A stretch of 64,000 bases of DNA from Tissierellales bacterium (GCA_028280805.1 JANQLB010000096.1:1-64000); one strand, 5' to 3'. Numbered from the stretch's first letter, positions 54,706-64,000 are shown. A program made the numbers and translations. Notes: a model not told the origin generated them from the sequence alone.

Positions 54706-55149
54706 ATGAAAAACATAAACAAAAAAGATTATGAAAAATATGTAAATAAAAAAATTCCTAAGCCTAAAATAATTAAAAATTGTATGTGGGCTTTTGTAGT
54801 TGGAGGTCTAATCAGCACATTTGGTCAATTAATAACAAATTTTGTTATTGATAATGGATTAGATGAAAAAGAAGCAGCTATAGCTACACCTGTTATACTT
54901 ATATTTTTAGGAGCACTATTTACGGGTTTAGGTATTTATGATAAGTTAGGCAAAAAGGCAGGAGCAGGTTCTATTGTTCCTATTACAGGTTTTGCTAATT
55001 CTATAGTTTCTCCAGCTATGGAATTTAAGCGTGAAGGTTTTGTTTTGGGAGTAGCAGCAAAAATGTTTACAGTTGCAGGACCTGTATTAGTTTATGGATT
55101 TGGAAGTTCAGTAATTGTGGGAATAATATATCTATTATTAAAAAGATAA
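54706..55149 (+). CDS. spoVAC: Stage V sporulation protein AC
   Basis: A 147-residue membrane protein of the SpoVA channel; SpoVAC acts as a mechanosensitive channel during germination in Bacillus. Three to four hydrophobic segments are visible, with KNCMWAFVVGGLISTFGQ near the start and GAGSIVPITGFANSIVSPAM in the middle. It is followed by spoVAD after 12 bases. AAAGGTGAT sets the ATG. Confidence 0.94.
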   Translation: MKNINKKDYEKYVNKKIPKPKIIKNCMWAFVVGGLISTFGQLITNFVIDNGLDEKEAAIATPVILIFLGALFTGLGIYDKLGKKAGAGSIVPITGFANSIVSPAMEFKREGFVLGVAAKMFTVAGPVLVYGFGSSVIVGIIYLLLKR

Positions 55150-55161
55150 GGAGGAAAAACT

Positions 55162-56181
55162 TTGGCACAAAAAAAGTTAGGAAAACAGACAGTTATGTTT
55201 CAGAATCCTCCATCTATCATGGCTACTTCTAGCATTGTAGGACCAAAAGAAGGTCAAGGACCGTTAAAAGATTATTTTGACATAATTATTCAAGATGATT
55301 TATGGGGAGAAGAATCATGGGAAAAATGTGAAAGCAAGCTGCAGCAGGAGGCAGTTAGATTAGCACTTAGTAATGCAAAAATTGTAGAATCGCAGGTAGA
55401 CTATCTTTTTGCTGGAGATTTATTAAATCAAATAATTGCATCTTCTTTTTCAGCTCGTTCACTTCAAATTCCTTTCTTTGGTTTGTACGGTGCATGTTCA
55501 ACTATGACTGAATCTATTAGTCTTGGTGCAATGATTATTGATGGAGGGTATGCAGATAAGGTTGCCTGTGTTGCATCCAGTCATTTTAGTACTGCTGAAA
55601 GACAGTATAGATATCCTTTAGAGTTAGGCAATCAAAGACCTTTAACAGCTCAATGGACAGTAACAGGGGCAGGTGCTTCTATTCTTACAAGCCAAGGTGA
55701 AGGTCCATATGTAACACATGTAACAACCGGTAAGGTTATTGATCCGGGAATAAAGGATTCTAATAATATGGGAGCAGCTATGGCACCAGCAGCGGCTGAT
55801 GTTATAGTACAGCATTTTAAAGATACAGGATTTAAGCCAAGTGATTATGATTTAATAATAACAGGAGATTTGGCATCTATTGGTAAAGATATTGCAGAAG
55901 ATTTAATCAAAAAAGAAGGATATAGTATTTCTAAAGTGTATTCAGACTGCGGAGTTAAAATATTTGATAACGAAGTACAAGATACACATGCAGGTGGTAG
56001 TGGATGCGGATGTTCTGCAGTTGTATTTAATGGATATATATACAAAGAACTTTTACAAAATAAACTAAACAAAATCATGCTAATTTCAACAGGAGCTTTA
56101 CTTTCTCCTACCAGTGCTCAGCAAGGAGAATCTATACCGGGTATAGCTCATGCTGTAACAATAAGCAACTCAATAAGCTAG
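55162..56181 (+). CDS. spoVAD: Stage V sporulation protein AD
   Basis: A 339-residue soluble SpoVA protein with a thiolase-like fold that binds dipicolinic acid. The motifs FGLYGACSTMTESISLGAMI and HAGGSGCGCSA are typical. It lacks membrane segments and probably sits on the forespore membrane with SpoVAC and SpoVAE. AAGGAGG sets TTG 55162. It is followed by spoVAEb after 10 bases. Confidence 0.96.
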   Translation: MAQKKLGKQTVMFQNPPSIMATSSIVGPKEGQGPLKDYFDIIIQDDLWGEESWEKCESKLQQEAVRLALSNAKIVESQVDYLFAGDLLNQIIASSFSARSLQIPFFGLYGACSTMTESISLGAMIIDGGYADKVACVASSHFSTAERQYRYPLELGNQRPLTAQWTVTGAGASILTSQGEGPYVTHVTTGKVIDPGIKDSNNMGAAMAPAAADVIVQHFKDTGFKPSDYDLIITGDLASIGKDIAEDLIKKEGYSISKVYSDCGVKIFDNEVQDTHAGGSGCGCSAVVFNGYIYKELLQNKLNKIMLISTGALLSPTSAQQGESIPGIAHAVTISNSIS

Positions 56182-56191
56182 GAGGGCAGTT

Positions 56192-56545
56192 ATGGATTAT
56201 TTAAAAGCTTTTTTAGTTGGAGGAATAATTTGTGTCATAGGTCAAATATTGATGGATAAAACTAAGCTAACTCCGGCTCATGTGTTAGTACTTTTTGTAA
56301 CATCGGGAGTAATTTTAACTGCTATTGGTATATATGAACCTATAGTAGAATTTGGAGGAGGAGGTGCTACAGTTCCTTTACCTGGATTTGGTTATTCTTT
56401 AGCTAAAGGAGTTATAGAGGCTGTAAAGACAGACGGAATTTTAGGTGCTTTTACTGGAGGTATAAGTGCTACAGCAGGAGGTGTTGCGGCAGCAACTGTT
56501 TTTGGATACATTATGGCTGTAATATTTGACCCTAAAACCAAGTAA
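56192..56545 (+). CDS. spoVAEb: Stage V sporulation protein AE (membrane form, SpoVAEb)
   Basis: A 117-residue membrane protein with about three to four hydrophobic segments. FLVGGIICVIGQILMDKTK at the start and GGGGATVPLPGFGYSLAKG in the middle are the SpoVAE signature. It resembles SpoVAC in its overall plan. GGAGGG sets the ATG. It ends 13 bases before the next gene. Confidence 0.95.
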   Translation: MDYLKAFLVGGIICVIGQILMDKTKLTPAHVLVLFVTSGVILTAIGIYEPIVEFGGGGATVPLPGFGYSLAKGVIEAVKTDGILGAFTGGISATAGGVAAATVFGYIMAVIFDPKTK

Positions 56546-56558
56546 AAGAGGGATTAAT

Positions 56559-57119
56559 ATGAAAGAAAAGAGAAGTATAATTTTAATTACAGATGGTGAT
56601 AGAATTGCAAAAAGGGCAGTAGAAACAGCTGTCAAAAATATAGGGGGAAGATGTATATCAAGATCAGCAGGCAACCCTACACCTATTGAAGGACACAAGA
56701 TAATAGATTTAATAAAAATTTCAAAACATGACCCTGTAGTAATTATGGTTGATGACATTGGTGATCCCGGAATAGGAAACGGTGAGAGGGCTTTAGATAT
56801 ACTTCTGTCTAACGACAGCATTAGAATTTTAGGAATAATTGCAGTTGCATCTAATACAGAAGATGTAGAAGGTGTAAAAGTGGATTTTTCTGTAGATAGA
56901 TTTGGTAAAATTGTAAAAAATGCAGTAAATAAAGATGGAGATGAAACAGATACTAAAATTCTTTACGGAGATACAGTTGATACTATAAATAATTATTCTG
57001 TTCCTATAATTATTGGCATTGGAGATATAGGAAAAATGGATGGTAATGATGATTGCAGCATAGGAGCTCCTGTGTTGACGAAAGCATTAAAAGAAATACT
57101 TAATAAAAGTGATTTATAA
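56559..57119 (+). CDS. spoVAEa: Stage V sporulation protein AE (soluble form, SpoVAEa)
   Basis: A 186-residue soluble protein with ILITDGDRIAKRAVETA at the start, followed by GGRCISRSAGNPTP and VDDIGDPGIGNGE. These are the SpoVAEa signatures. Its role in the channel complex is unclear. The start is ATG 56559, spaced after AGAGGGA; the open frame extends upstream but has no better start. It is the last gene of the spoVA run, closed by a strong terminator. Confidence 0.92.
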   Translation: MKEKRSIILITDGDRIAKRAVETAVKNIGGRCISRSAGNPTPIEGHKIIDLIKISKHDPVVIMVDDIGDPGIGNGERALDILLSNDSIRILGIIAVASNTEDVEGVKVDFSVDRFGKIVKNAVNKDGDETDTKILYGDTVDTINNYSVPIIIGIGDIGKMDGNDDCSIGAPVLTKALKEILNKSDL

Positions 57120-57184
57120 TTATACCACAAACATTTTTTGCAAAAAATTACTTATGATAACAAACACATTTTTAAATTTAAACT

Positions 57185-57219
57185 AATAATAGCGGACCTA
57201 TAGTCCGCTATTATTTTTT
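57185..57219. terminator. Bidirectional terminator after the spoVA run
   Basis: A perfect 13-bp stem (57185-57197 with 57203-57215), a 5-base loop and a T-run. It also serves the convergent penicillin-binding protein gene. Confidence 0.92.
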
Positions 57220-57226
57220 AAGTTAT

Positions 57227-60200
57227 TTAATTTCCATCAGAATTGTTATCTTCGCTATCTATTGTTTCTATGTCTGAATCTTCTTCATTTCCGTTTTCGG
57301 AATTATTTTCTTCACCTTCATTATTATCAGGATTATCAGGATTTTCTTGAGATTCCAGTTCTTTATAGTATTGACGCATTTCTTCTATATAATCTTCTGG
57401 GATTTCATCTGGATTACTTCCGTTTTCTATCCATTTATTTATCCATTCCTGGAATTGAGTGTGCTTATTATGCTCATCACATACTTCAGTAGGAACTCTA
57501 TAAATATAATCGTAAGGTATAGTTACTATTTTTTTTGTAGACTTTTCAATGTCAAGATATTCTGGACTATTTGGGTCATAAGGCAGAGGTCTATCCACTA
57601 AAACCTTTGTTACTACAAGTTCTTCCGGACAGAATTCGTTAGCCAGCTTACCGTTGCTGCTATTTATTTTAACCTCTTTATGAGCATCACAGAATTCTCT
57701 TGGTTCTGTTCCCTTAATAAATATTTCACTTTTAACCATACTGCCTCTTGGGTCATGAGCACAGAGATTTCCTGCCAGTTTACCTGATTGTGTACATATA
57801 TCAAGAGTTACTATACCATCAGGAACTTCAAAACTTTTTGGAGCATAACCTTTATGCACTTCACTCATTATTGCTGACCAAAAATGTGATGCTATCCTAC
57901 TTCCTTCTGACAATTTAATTTCATAAGTGTCATTACCTATCCAAACTCCTGCTGCATAATAAGGAGAGTATCCAATAAACCAAGCATCACCTTTCCTTTG
58001 GGTAGTTCCAGTTTTTCCTGCGGCAGGAATTTTAGTATTATTTGCACCATCGAACTGTGCTCTTTGTGCTAATCCGTTACTTACAGTACTTTCTAAAATA
58101 TCAGACATTAAATATGCAACCTGTTCACTAACTACTCTATTCTTATCAGAAGTATTTTCGTATATTACATTTCCATTTTTATCTTCAATCTTTGTAAAAG
58201 CTATAGGCTCGCAATAAATTCCTTTATTAGCAATAGCTGCATATGCAGCCGTAATATTAAGCGGAGTAACTCCTTTAGTGAAACCACCTAAACCTAAGGC
58301 TGAAAGATTTTCATCATTAACTCTTCTGTTTTCATCGCTTGTAACAATATCATCTGATAAACCCAATTTATCCAAATAATTCAAAGATGTTTTAATACCT
58401 ATCTGCTCTAAAGTCTTAACTGAATTAACATTTATTGATTGTTCTAGAGATTGTCTTAGAGTATGCAGTCCCCAATATCCATACGCATATTTGCCATGTT
58501 TGTAATTACTTCCTTCATACCAGTTTTGAGGCCATTTGCTGCCGTCAGGACCAAAATGTATAATGTCATCTATCACCGTTGCGGGCGTATATCCCGCTTC
58601 AAATCCTTTATCAAGAGCCGGGAGGTATACAGAAAGCGGCTTAATAGCTGAACCTGGTTGTCTTTGAGACTTGGTAGCTCTATTAAGTGTCTTGCTTTTC
58701 TCTAAATTATCTCGAGAGCCTATTAGAGCTTTAATTTCTCCAGTTCTATAATCCATTATAACTACAGCTGACTGAGGCTGTAGTGTTTCTTCATAATTAT
58801 CGTCAAAGTATTTAGAATTAATTATTAGATTTTCATTTTCATCAATAGTGTAGAAATCGTTATTATTAGCCAGATAATCTGCCGAAATTACAATTTTTCC
58901 ATTATCTTCTCTAGTCATATCAATCCTTGAATCTAATGAACCCATTTCACATATTAAAAGATTATTGTTTTCGTTGACTGTATAATAATCCACTATATCC
59001 ACAGTTCCGGGATAAATATTTAATTTTCTGTTATTAATAGTAAGGCTTCCGTTGTCATTTAATACATAAGTACCTTTATCTATTGTTAAATCAGAATTTT
59101 CATTTAACAGTTTTTCTTTTTTATAAAAGATGACCTTACCGTGTTGATTTATAATATTTTCATTTTTAAATGAATCTTTATCTATTAACCTGGGACTCCT
59201 ATCTCCATTTATTTTGTTCATAATCTGATCAAAATTATTAAAAACACCTTCCATAGTATTTTGAAGCTCAGTATCTATGGTAGCATAAATTTTTAATCCA
59301 CCACCAAACAAAGTATCTTTAGCCATCTGGTTAGAGTAACCTAATTCATTTTCAAAAACGTCAAGTACTTGACCTTTCACGTAATCACCAAAGAATGATG
59401 AGATATTTTCCTTTTCTTCTTTCTTAGGATTAAGAACATCTCTGATTTTAACTGCTTTAGCTTCTTCATATTCTTGTTCGGTTATAAAATCCAGCTCATT
59501 CATCTTACTGAGAATAATATTTTTACGATCTATTACACGTTCAGAGTCATTATACACCAATGTATAACGACTACCATAAATCACAACGTCCTTAATAACA
59601 TCATGCTTAGAGTTATCAATATCTTCAGCAGGAATTGACCTATACAATGAAAATCTTGATGGATTTTTAGTGATACCAGCAATCATTGAAGCCTCTGCTA
59701 TACTTAATTCCCAAACATTCTTAGAAAAGTATATTTGAGAAGCTGCTTGAACTCCGTAAGCTTCTTGTCCTAAATGGATTTTATTTAGATATGCTTCTAA
59801 TATTTGTTCTTTAGTAAGTTCACGTTCAATTTGTATAGCTAAATATGCTTCTTGGATTTTTCTCTTAATGTCGTTTATTAGATTTTCATTATCTACTCTG
59901 TCTAATAAATATGCATTTTTTACTAACTGTTGTGTAATGGTACTTGCCCCTTGAACTGGAGCACGAGCTTTTATGTCAGCCCATAATGCTCCACCTATCC
60001 TTCTTATATCCACACCCTTGTGTGATTCAAATCTGTGATCTTCAATAGCAATGAAAGCGTCTTGAACATGCTTAGGTATTTTATCTAGTGGTACAACAGT
60101 TCTATATTCATCTGTATGAATTCTTTCTATTAGATTACCATCAGCATCTAGAATACTTGAACTTTCATTTAAACTTGCTACAAGCATTGTAGGATCCACT

Positions 60201-60379
60201 TCTGGAGCATCCTTAGCAACAGCTATTACTAATCCTGCAACTGCACCCGTAACGATAAAGCCTACCATGAATATAGTAACTAACAAAAACTTTATAGAAG
60301 TTAATATTATTTTCTTAGTATCTTTTTTTGATTCTTTAGATTTATTTTTCGCTGAACTATTTTTATTATTTTCTGCCAT
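57227..60379 (-). CDS. Class A penicillin-binding protein 1A (transglycosylase/transpeptidase)
   Basis: A 1050-residue bifunctional cell-wall synthase. A basic N-terminus and one membrane anchor (about residues 24-56) precede the GT51 transglycosylase domain (catalytic Glu113 in IEDHRFESH; GASTITQQLVKN). An inserted beta-rich region (about 410-530) with recurring YTVNENNNLLI-like strands follows. The transpeptidase domain has Ser577-x-x-Lys580 (GSAIKP), SIN at 648-650 and KTGTT at 789-793. The C-terminal ~55 residues are an acidic Asn/Glu/Ser-rich tail outside the membrane. AAGGAGG sets the ATG. Confidence 0.95.
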   Translation of the reverse strand: MAENNKNSSAKNKSKESKKDTKKIILTSIKFLLVTIFMVGFIVTGAVAGLVIAVAKDAPEVDPTMLVASLNESSSILDADGNLIERIHTDEYRTVVPLDKIPKHVQDAFIAIEDHRFESHKGVDIRRIGGALWADIKARAPVQGASTITQQLVKNAYLLDRVDNENLINDIKRKIQEAYLAIQIERELTKEQILEAYLNKIHLGQEAYGVQAASQIYFSKNVWELSIAEASMIAGITKNPSRFSLYRSIPAEDIDNSKHDVIKDVVIYGSRYTLVYNDSERVIDRKNIILSKMNELDFITEQEYEEAKAVKIRDVLNPKKEEKENISSFFGDYVKGQVLDVFENELGYSNQMAKDTLFGGGLKIYATIDTELQNTMEGVFNNFDQIMNKINGDRSPRLIDKDSFKNENIINQHGKVIFYKKEKLLNENSDLTIDKGTYVLNDNGSLTINNRKLNIYPGTVDIVDYYTVNENNNLLICEMGSLDSRIDMTREDNGKIVISADYLANNNDFYTIDENENLIINSKYFDDNYEETLQPQSAVVIMDYRTGEIKALIGSRDNLEKSKTLNRATKSQRQPGSAIKPLSVYLPALDKGFEAGYTPATVIDDIIHFGPDGSKWPQNWYEGSNYKHGKYAYGYWGLHTLRQSLEQSINVNSVKTLEQIGIKTSLNYLDKLGLSDDIVTSDENRRVNDENLSALGLGGFTKGVTPLNITAAYAAIANKGIYCEPIAFTKIEDKNGNVIYENTSDKNRVVSEQVAYLMSDILESTVSNGLAQRAQFDGANNTKIPAAGKTGTTQRKGDAWFIGYSPYYAAGVWIGNDTYEIKLSEGSRIASHFWSAIMSEVHKGYAPKSFEVPDGIVTLDICTQSGKLAGNLCAHDPRGSMVKSEIFIKGTEPREFCDAHKEVKINSSNGKLANEFCPEELVVTKVLVDRPLPYDPNSPEYLDIEKSTKKIVTIPYDYIYRVPTEVCDEHNKHTQFQEWINKWIENGSNPDEIPEDYIEEMRQYYKELESQENPDNPDNNEGEENNSENGNEEDSDIETIDSEDNNSDGN

Positions 60380-60743
60380 ATCTATACCTCCTTATCAAAT
60401 AAACGACTAAAGAGCAAATATTAATGAAATACAGAATCATTATATCACATAATTAAAGTTTTAGTAAAATAAATAGTAATAATAATTATGATCAGTAAAA
60501 GTTGTCAATAGTACTATTATTACCCATGATGCTAAATATAATCTTAAGAGTTAAAATTTAAATGCTTAAATAAAGATAATATCTAAAAACTTCAAAATTG
60601 TAAACAAAGTATTACAGAATTTTCAAATCATTTAATTAAACATTAATTATTTGTAACAATGGAATATTCGACAAAAAAATACACATAGCTATGTTATAAT
60701 TGGTTGTTGATGAGGAAGATTTTTTTCAAAGGAGGGATTAAGG
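60380..60743. other. Intergenic region between divergent genes
   Basis: This 364-base, very A/T-rich stretch separates divergent genes. I see a perfect TATAAT at 60695-60700 reading toward the small gene at 60744, without a well-spaced -35. No open reading frame or hairpin of note is present. Confidence 0.5.
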
Positions 60744-61097
60744 TTGAACAGGAAAGAACACGCTATACAGTTTTATACACAATTACAATCATTAAACGAT
60801 ATTGACTCAGAATTCTCTAAGGATATATTACAAAAGATAAAAAAAATAGGTAAACATCGCTTCATTAAAGATTATCCTCTTTCAGCCTTAGAAGTAGTTA
60901 ATTATCGGATATTTTGGGAAATATGCTTGGATTTAGGTATAGTAAATAACCCTTTCAATTCTCAATATGAGAATTTTAGTGTATTTGAGAAAAAGCTTCA
61001 TGACATTATATGGCCCTATATGTATCTAAATCGTGGAAATCAGGTTTCAAATCAAGAAATAATTACACTTTTTAAGAAATATAAGCATTGTGGTTAA
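60744..61097 (+). CDS. Small protein of unknown function
   Basis: A 117-residue cytoplasmic protein, helix-rich and basic, with several Tyr and Trp residues (VNYRIFWEICLDLG, LHDIIWPYMYLNRG). No family is recognised. AAGGAGGG at 60730-60737 gives a good site for TTG 60744. It is preceded by a TATAAT box and followed by the GIY-YIG gene after 136 bases, so it looks monocistronic. Confidence 0.6.
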   Translation: MNRKEHAIQFYTQLQSLNDIDSEFSKDILQKIKKIGKHRFIKDYPLSALEVVNYRIFWEICLDLGIVNNPFNSQYENFSVFEKKLHDIIWPYMYLNRGNQVSNQEIITLFKKYKHCG

Positions 61098-61233
61098 ATA
61101 ATTTCACTTTATTATTATAACAAATAGATATATTAAATAAAAAAATCATATTTTAGTGCAGAAACTATCCTATGTATGTTATTATAAATAATCAAGTGAA
61201 AATTACTAACATAAAGATAAAAGGATTGATAAA

Positions 61234-61473
61234 ATGCCATTTGTTTATATAATAAGATGTAAGGACAACTCCTTATATACAGGATGGACTACGGATTTAA
61301 AAAGAAGAATAAAAGAGCATAATAATGGAGCTGGTGCAAAATATACAAGAGGTAGGTATCCCGTAAAACTCGTTTACTGTGAAGAAGTTAAGACTAAAGA
61401 AGAAGCAGCTAAAAGAGAATATGAAATTAAACAATTAAGTAAGAAACAAAAGGAAAAAATAATAACTGGCTAG
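61234..61473 (+). CDS. GIY-YIG nuclease-like protein (YhbQ/UPF0213 type)
   Basis: A 79-residue single-domain GIY-YIG protein. The two half-motifs are VYIIRC and LYTGWTTDLKRRIKEHN (the catalytic Arg is in DLKRR), and GAKYTRGRYPVKLVY matches the UPF0213 core. Glu62 in AAKREYEIK supplies the metal ligand. Such stand-alone proteins are widespread, with suggested DNA-damage roles; the real substrate is unknown. A long hairpin follows at 61496-61553. Confidence 0.92.
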   Translation: MPFVYIIRCKDNSLYTGWTTDLKRRIKEHNNGAGAKYTRGRYPVKLVYCEEVKTKEEAAKREYEIKQLSKKQKEKIITG

Positions 61474-61495
61474 ACTTTTTATGCCGACAACATTT

Positions 61496-61553
61496 CAATG
61501 GGACACTTAGGATGTTATTTAGAAAAATATATGACATCCTAAGTGTCCCATTG
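61496..61553. repeat. Long hairpin with a 23-bp stem
   Basis: CAATGGGACACTTAGGATGT continues into a 23-base arm (61496-61518) that pairs with 61531-61553 with one mismatch (G-T type), around a 12-base loop. No T-run follows, so it is not a standard terminator. It lies between the GIY-YIG gene and the sensor kinase gene. Confidence 0.85.
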
Positions 61554-61671
61554 TAATAAATAACCAAATTTATTGAAATAGTTTACAAATATTTTAAAGG
61601 TAATAAGAGGAAAATATGGTTTTATATCGAATGTTTATTATATAAATCTAAGTACTGAGGAGGTTTTATGA

Positions 61672-63315
61672 ATGAATACCTCAATAATTAAAAAAATTGC
61701 TGCTGTTGACTATCATAAAATGACAAGTGATGAAAAAAGAGAAATATTGGAGGCGCAGCTAAATACAAACATCAATAGGATAAAAGTACTCTATCCGATT
61801 TTAATAATCTTAAATTTAATTCTTCTTATAGTTGACTTAATAAATTTAAACATAGAATGGGATAACATAATTGGATATAAGAATCTTTTGTACCTTCACG
61901 CAATTATTTTAGTCAGCTTAGTTGTTTTTATTATTCTTATTTATTATTGTAACGGCCGAAATCAAAGTAGTAAGTATAGTAAATGCAAATGGATATTATG
62001 CTATGGTTCTACTATATATGTTTTACTGTGGAGTGTAATAATATCAGTAAATGCTCAATTAATACACGGACAAATCTCAGCATATATAATTGGCGTTTTC
62101 GGTCTATGTTCTGTTTATATTTTAACTCCTGTATATAGTTTTATATTACTGTTTATAACTCACTTATCGTTTGTAACACTTATATTTAACTTTGGAACAA
62201 GTAATTATAATATAAGCGGTAACATAATCAACTCATCTTTTTTAATCATTTTAGCTTTTGTCATTTCAAATGTTAATTTTTCTAGTTATATTAACAGCTA
62301 TAGGTCTAATAAGATAATTAATACAATGAATGAAGAACTAAGAAAAACTAGAAATAATCTAGAAAAAATGGTTCAGTTAAAAACAGATGAATTACATAAG
62401 GCAAATCAAAAGCTTATAGGAGAAATAAACAAAAGGCATCAAGTTCAAATTAAGGCTTTAAAAAATAAGCTTGAATATGATAAAGAGAAAGAATTATTAA
62501 ATGAGAAAATTAAATATGAGGAGTTGAAAACTGAATTTTTTACTAATATATCTCATGAGCTAAAAACTCCATTAAATATGATATTTAGTACTCAACAGAT
62601 AATGAACATGTATATTGAAAACATTAAAGATAAAAGAGATAAAAACAGACTTAAGAAATATAATAATTTAGTTAAGCAGAACAGTTATAGATTAATAAGA
62701 TTAATTGAAAATCTTATAGATATAACTAAAATAGATATAGGTAACTATAAATTAAACTTAAATAACCATAATGTTGTAAAAATTGTTAAAGAAATATCCT
62801 GTTCAGTAATAGACTATGCTGAAAATAAAGACATTAGTTTAATATATAATTCAGATATTGATGATAAAGTAATTGCCTGTGACCCTGATAAAATAGAAAG
62901 AATCCTATTAAATCTACTATCTAATGCAGTTAAATTTACATCTAAGAACGGTTATATTTATGTTACTATATATAAAAAGGATGAGTATATTTGTATTTCT
63001 ATCAAGGATACAGGTATTGGAATTCCATATGAAATGCAGCACTCGGTTTTTGAAAGATTTATACAAGTTAACAGTTCAATAAGCAGACAACGAGAAGGCA
63101 GTGGAATAGGACTAGCTCTTGTTAAATCTTTAGTTCAAATGCATGATGGAGAAATTGAGCTTTTAAGTGTACCTGATAGAGGTAGTGAATTTATCGTAAA
63201 ATTTCCTGATAAAATAATAGAGGTAAATAGTAGTAATGGTAATAATTTTATGAGAGGAGATGCTGACTATAAGGTTGAAAGAATTAACATAGAGTTTTCT
63301 GATATATATTTCTAG
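61672..63315 (+). CDS. Orphan membrane sensor histidine kinase
   Basis: A 547-residue histidine kinase. About six membrane segments (residues ~38-205) form an integral sensor without a large external domain. A coiled coil (about 215-285) leads to the HisKA domain with the phosphorylated His295 in TNISHELKTP. The HATPase domain shows LLNLLSNAVKFT (N box), IKDTGIGIP (G1) and GSGIGLAL (G2). No response regulator gene is adjacent, so it may phosphorylate a distant regulator such as Spo0A, which is inference. GAGGAGG sets the ATG at 61672; a closer ATG at 61668 opens a 7-codon frame only. Confidence 0.9.
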   Translation: MNTSIIKKIAAVDYHKMTSDEKREILEAQLNTNINRIKVLYPILIILNLILLIVDLINLNIEWDNIIGYKNLLYLHAIILVSLVVFIILIYYCNGRNQSSKYSKCKWILCYGSTIYVLLWSVIISVNAQLIHGQISAYIIGVFGLCSVYILTPVYSFILLFITHLSFVTLIFNFGTSNYNISGNIINSSFLIILAFVISNVNFSSYINSYRSNKIINTMNEELRKTRNNLEKMVQLKTDELHKANQKLIGEINKRHQVQIKALKNKLEYDKEKELLNEKIKYEELKTEFFTNISHELKTPLNMIFSTQQIMNMYIENIKDKRDKNRLKKYNNLVKQNSYRLIRLIENLIDITKIDIGNYKLNLNNHNVVKIVKEISCSVIDYAENKDISLIYNSDIDDKVIACDPDKIERILLNLLSNAVKFTSKNGYIYVTIYKKDEYICISIKDTGIGIPYEMQHSVFERFIQVNSSISRQREGSGIGLALVKSLVQMHDGEIELLSVPDRGSEFIVKFPDKIIEVNSSNGNNFMRGDADYKVERINIEFSDIYF

Positions 63316-63563
63316 AAAAATATTAACTTAATTTAACTTATAAATTTTATAATATACTTAATGTAATAGTTTAACATGAAAAGTTTATTTGTTTAATTCT
63401 TGAGATTTGCGGCAGTTAATGTAATACCTTAACTATATTTAATTAAGCTATGTAAGTATTTGATTCAACCTAATGAATCTGATATGATTGTTTATAGGAT
63501 GTTTGAATAATGGACTAAAAACTCTAATTAATAATTACATATAAAAATAATCGGGGGGCAATT

Positions 63564-64000
63564 ATGGGTAATATAGAAATCAATATACAAGAAGATGATA
63601 AATTGACAAATAAGTATTCTTTGAAAGAGGAGATAGCTAACAGCATTACCCATGGAATTGGAATTTTGTTTAGTGTTGTCACTTTAACAATATTATTAGT
63701 TTATTCTATTTTAGAAAAAAGTACTATTTCTATCATTAGTTTTAGTATTTACGGCTTTGGTTCTATTTCCTTATATGTTTCTTCAACTCTTTATCATAGT
63801 ATTCCTCATAAAAGAGTAAAAAAGATACTCAGAGTTTTTGATCATTCATCTATATTTTTGTTTATAGCCGGTACATACACTCCAATTACATTATTATCTA
63901 TGGAAGGTTATTGGAGAACAGGTTTATTAGTGGCAATATGGACAATTGCAATTTTAGGGATTATATTTAAGATTGCAACGTATGGTAAATTTGAAAAGTA
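63564..64000 (+). CDS. Hemolysin III family (PAQR) membrane protein, truncated by window end
   Basis: The first 145 codons of a hemolysin III/PAQR-family protein. The opening shows EEIANSITHGIGILFSV, then SSTLYHSIPHKRVKKILRVF and DHSSIFLFIAGTYTPITLL. These contain the conserved His and Asp residues of the family metal site. About four membrane segments are visible before the window ends. A GGGGGG ribosome binding site precedes the ATG. The family name is historical; bacterial roles are uncertain. Confidence 0.93.
   Translation, partial: MGNIEINIQEDDKLTNKYSLKEEIANSITHGIGILFSVVTLTILLVYSILEKSTISIISFSIYGFGSISLYVSSTLYHSIPHKRVKKILRVFDHSSIFLFIAGTYTPITLLSMEGYWRTGLLVAIWTIAILGIIFKIATYGKFEK

Overview
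The window is about 64 kb of AT-rich DNA from a spore-forming, anaerobic, low-GC Gram-positive bacterium (class Clostridia or Tissierellia is my best guess; I cannot name the species). The evidence is strong GGAGG-type ribosome binding sites, frequent TTG and GTG starts, sporulation genes (spoIIAA-spoIIAB-sigF, spoVA, yqfC-yqfD), a heterotetrameric glycyl-tRNA synthetase behind a T-box leader, and several clostridial ferredoxin-type proteins. No rRNA, tRNA, CRISPR array, intact insertion sequence or prophage is visible.

Layout. 1-6.4 kb: metabolic and membrane genes (DJ-1-like protein, 2-hydroxyacid dehydrogenase, YibE/F protein, MATE exporter, DUF362 ferredoxin). 6.5-10.9 kb: three exported or membrane-anchored proteins (calcium-loop repeat protein, DUF3160 lipoprotein, CapA-like protein). 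11-12.8 kb: tcdA and trpS. 12.8-17.1 kb: the most accessory-looking stretch, with a DUF2975-like membrane protein, a small HTH regulator and an exported protein behind a strong promoter, then two near-identical XRE regulators facing away from each other around a small membrane protein. 17.2-20.1 kb: NfeD-like protein, FloA and an acidic repeat protein.

20.2-44.3 kb is the conserved Firmicute housekeeping cluster: yqfC-yqfD-phoH-pgpH-ybeY-dgkA/PAP2-CNNM-DUF3048-cdd-era-yqzL-recO-DUF4342, then T-box-glyQS-ccpN-ppsR, dgt-yqxD-dnaG-sigA, and HAD-trmK-nif3-zinc ribbon, followed by the RNase P RNA gene. 44.9-51.4 kb holds a polysaccharide deacetylase, a D-aminoacylase-like protein that has lost its first metal-ligand pair, a divergent FolD, an EFR1 ferredoxin and a second hydroxyacid dehydrogenase. 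51.6-57.1 kb is the forespore block: spoIIAA-spoIIAB-sigF behind a sigma-H-like promoter, an unrecognised 57-residue membrane protein, and spoVAA to spoVAEa. 57-64 kb: a class A penicillin-binding protein, a small hypothetical gene, a GIY-YIG protein, an orphan sensor kinase and the 5' part of a hemolysin III gene.

The main points beyond routine annotation are: three genes that seem to start at AUA or AUU with well-placed ribosome binding sites; a 75-nt hairpin element in two inverted copies, one of them inside the spoVA gene run; a 23-bp-stem hairpin at 61.5 kb; the duplicated regulator pair; and two enzymes lacking expected catalytic residues. I did not find a clearly new defence or biosynthetic system. 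All calls rest on reading motifs and gene order by eye, without database searches.
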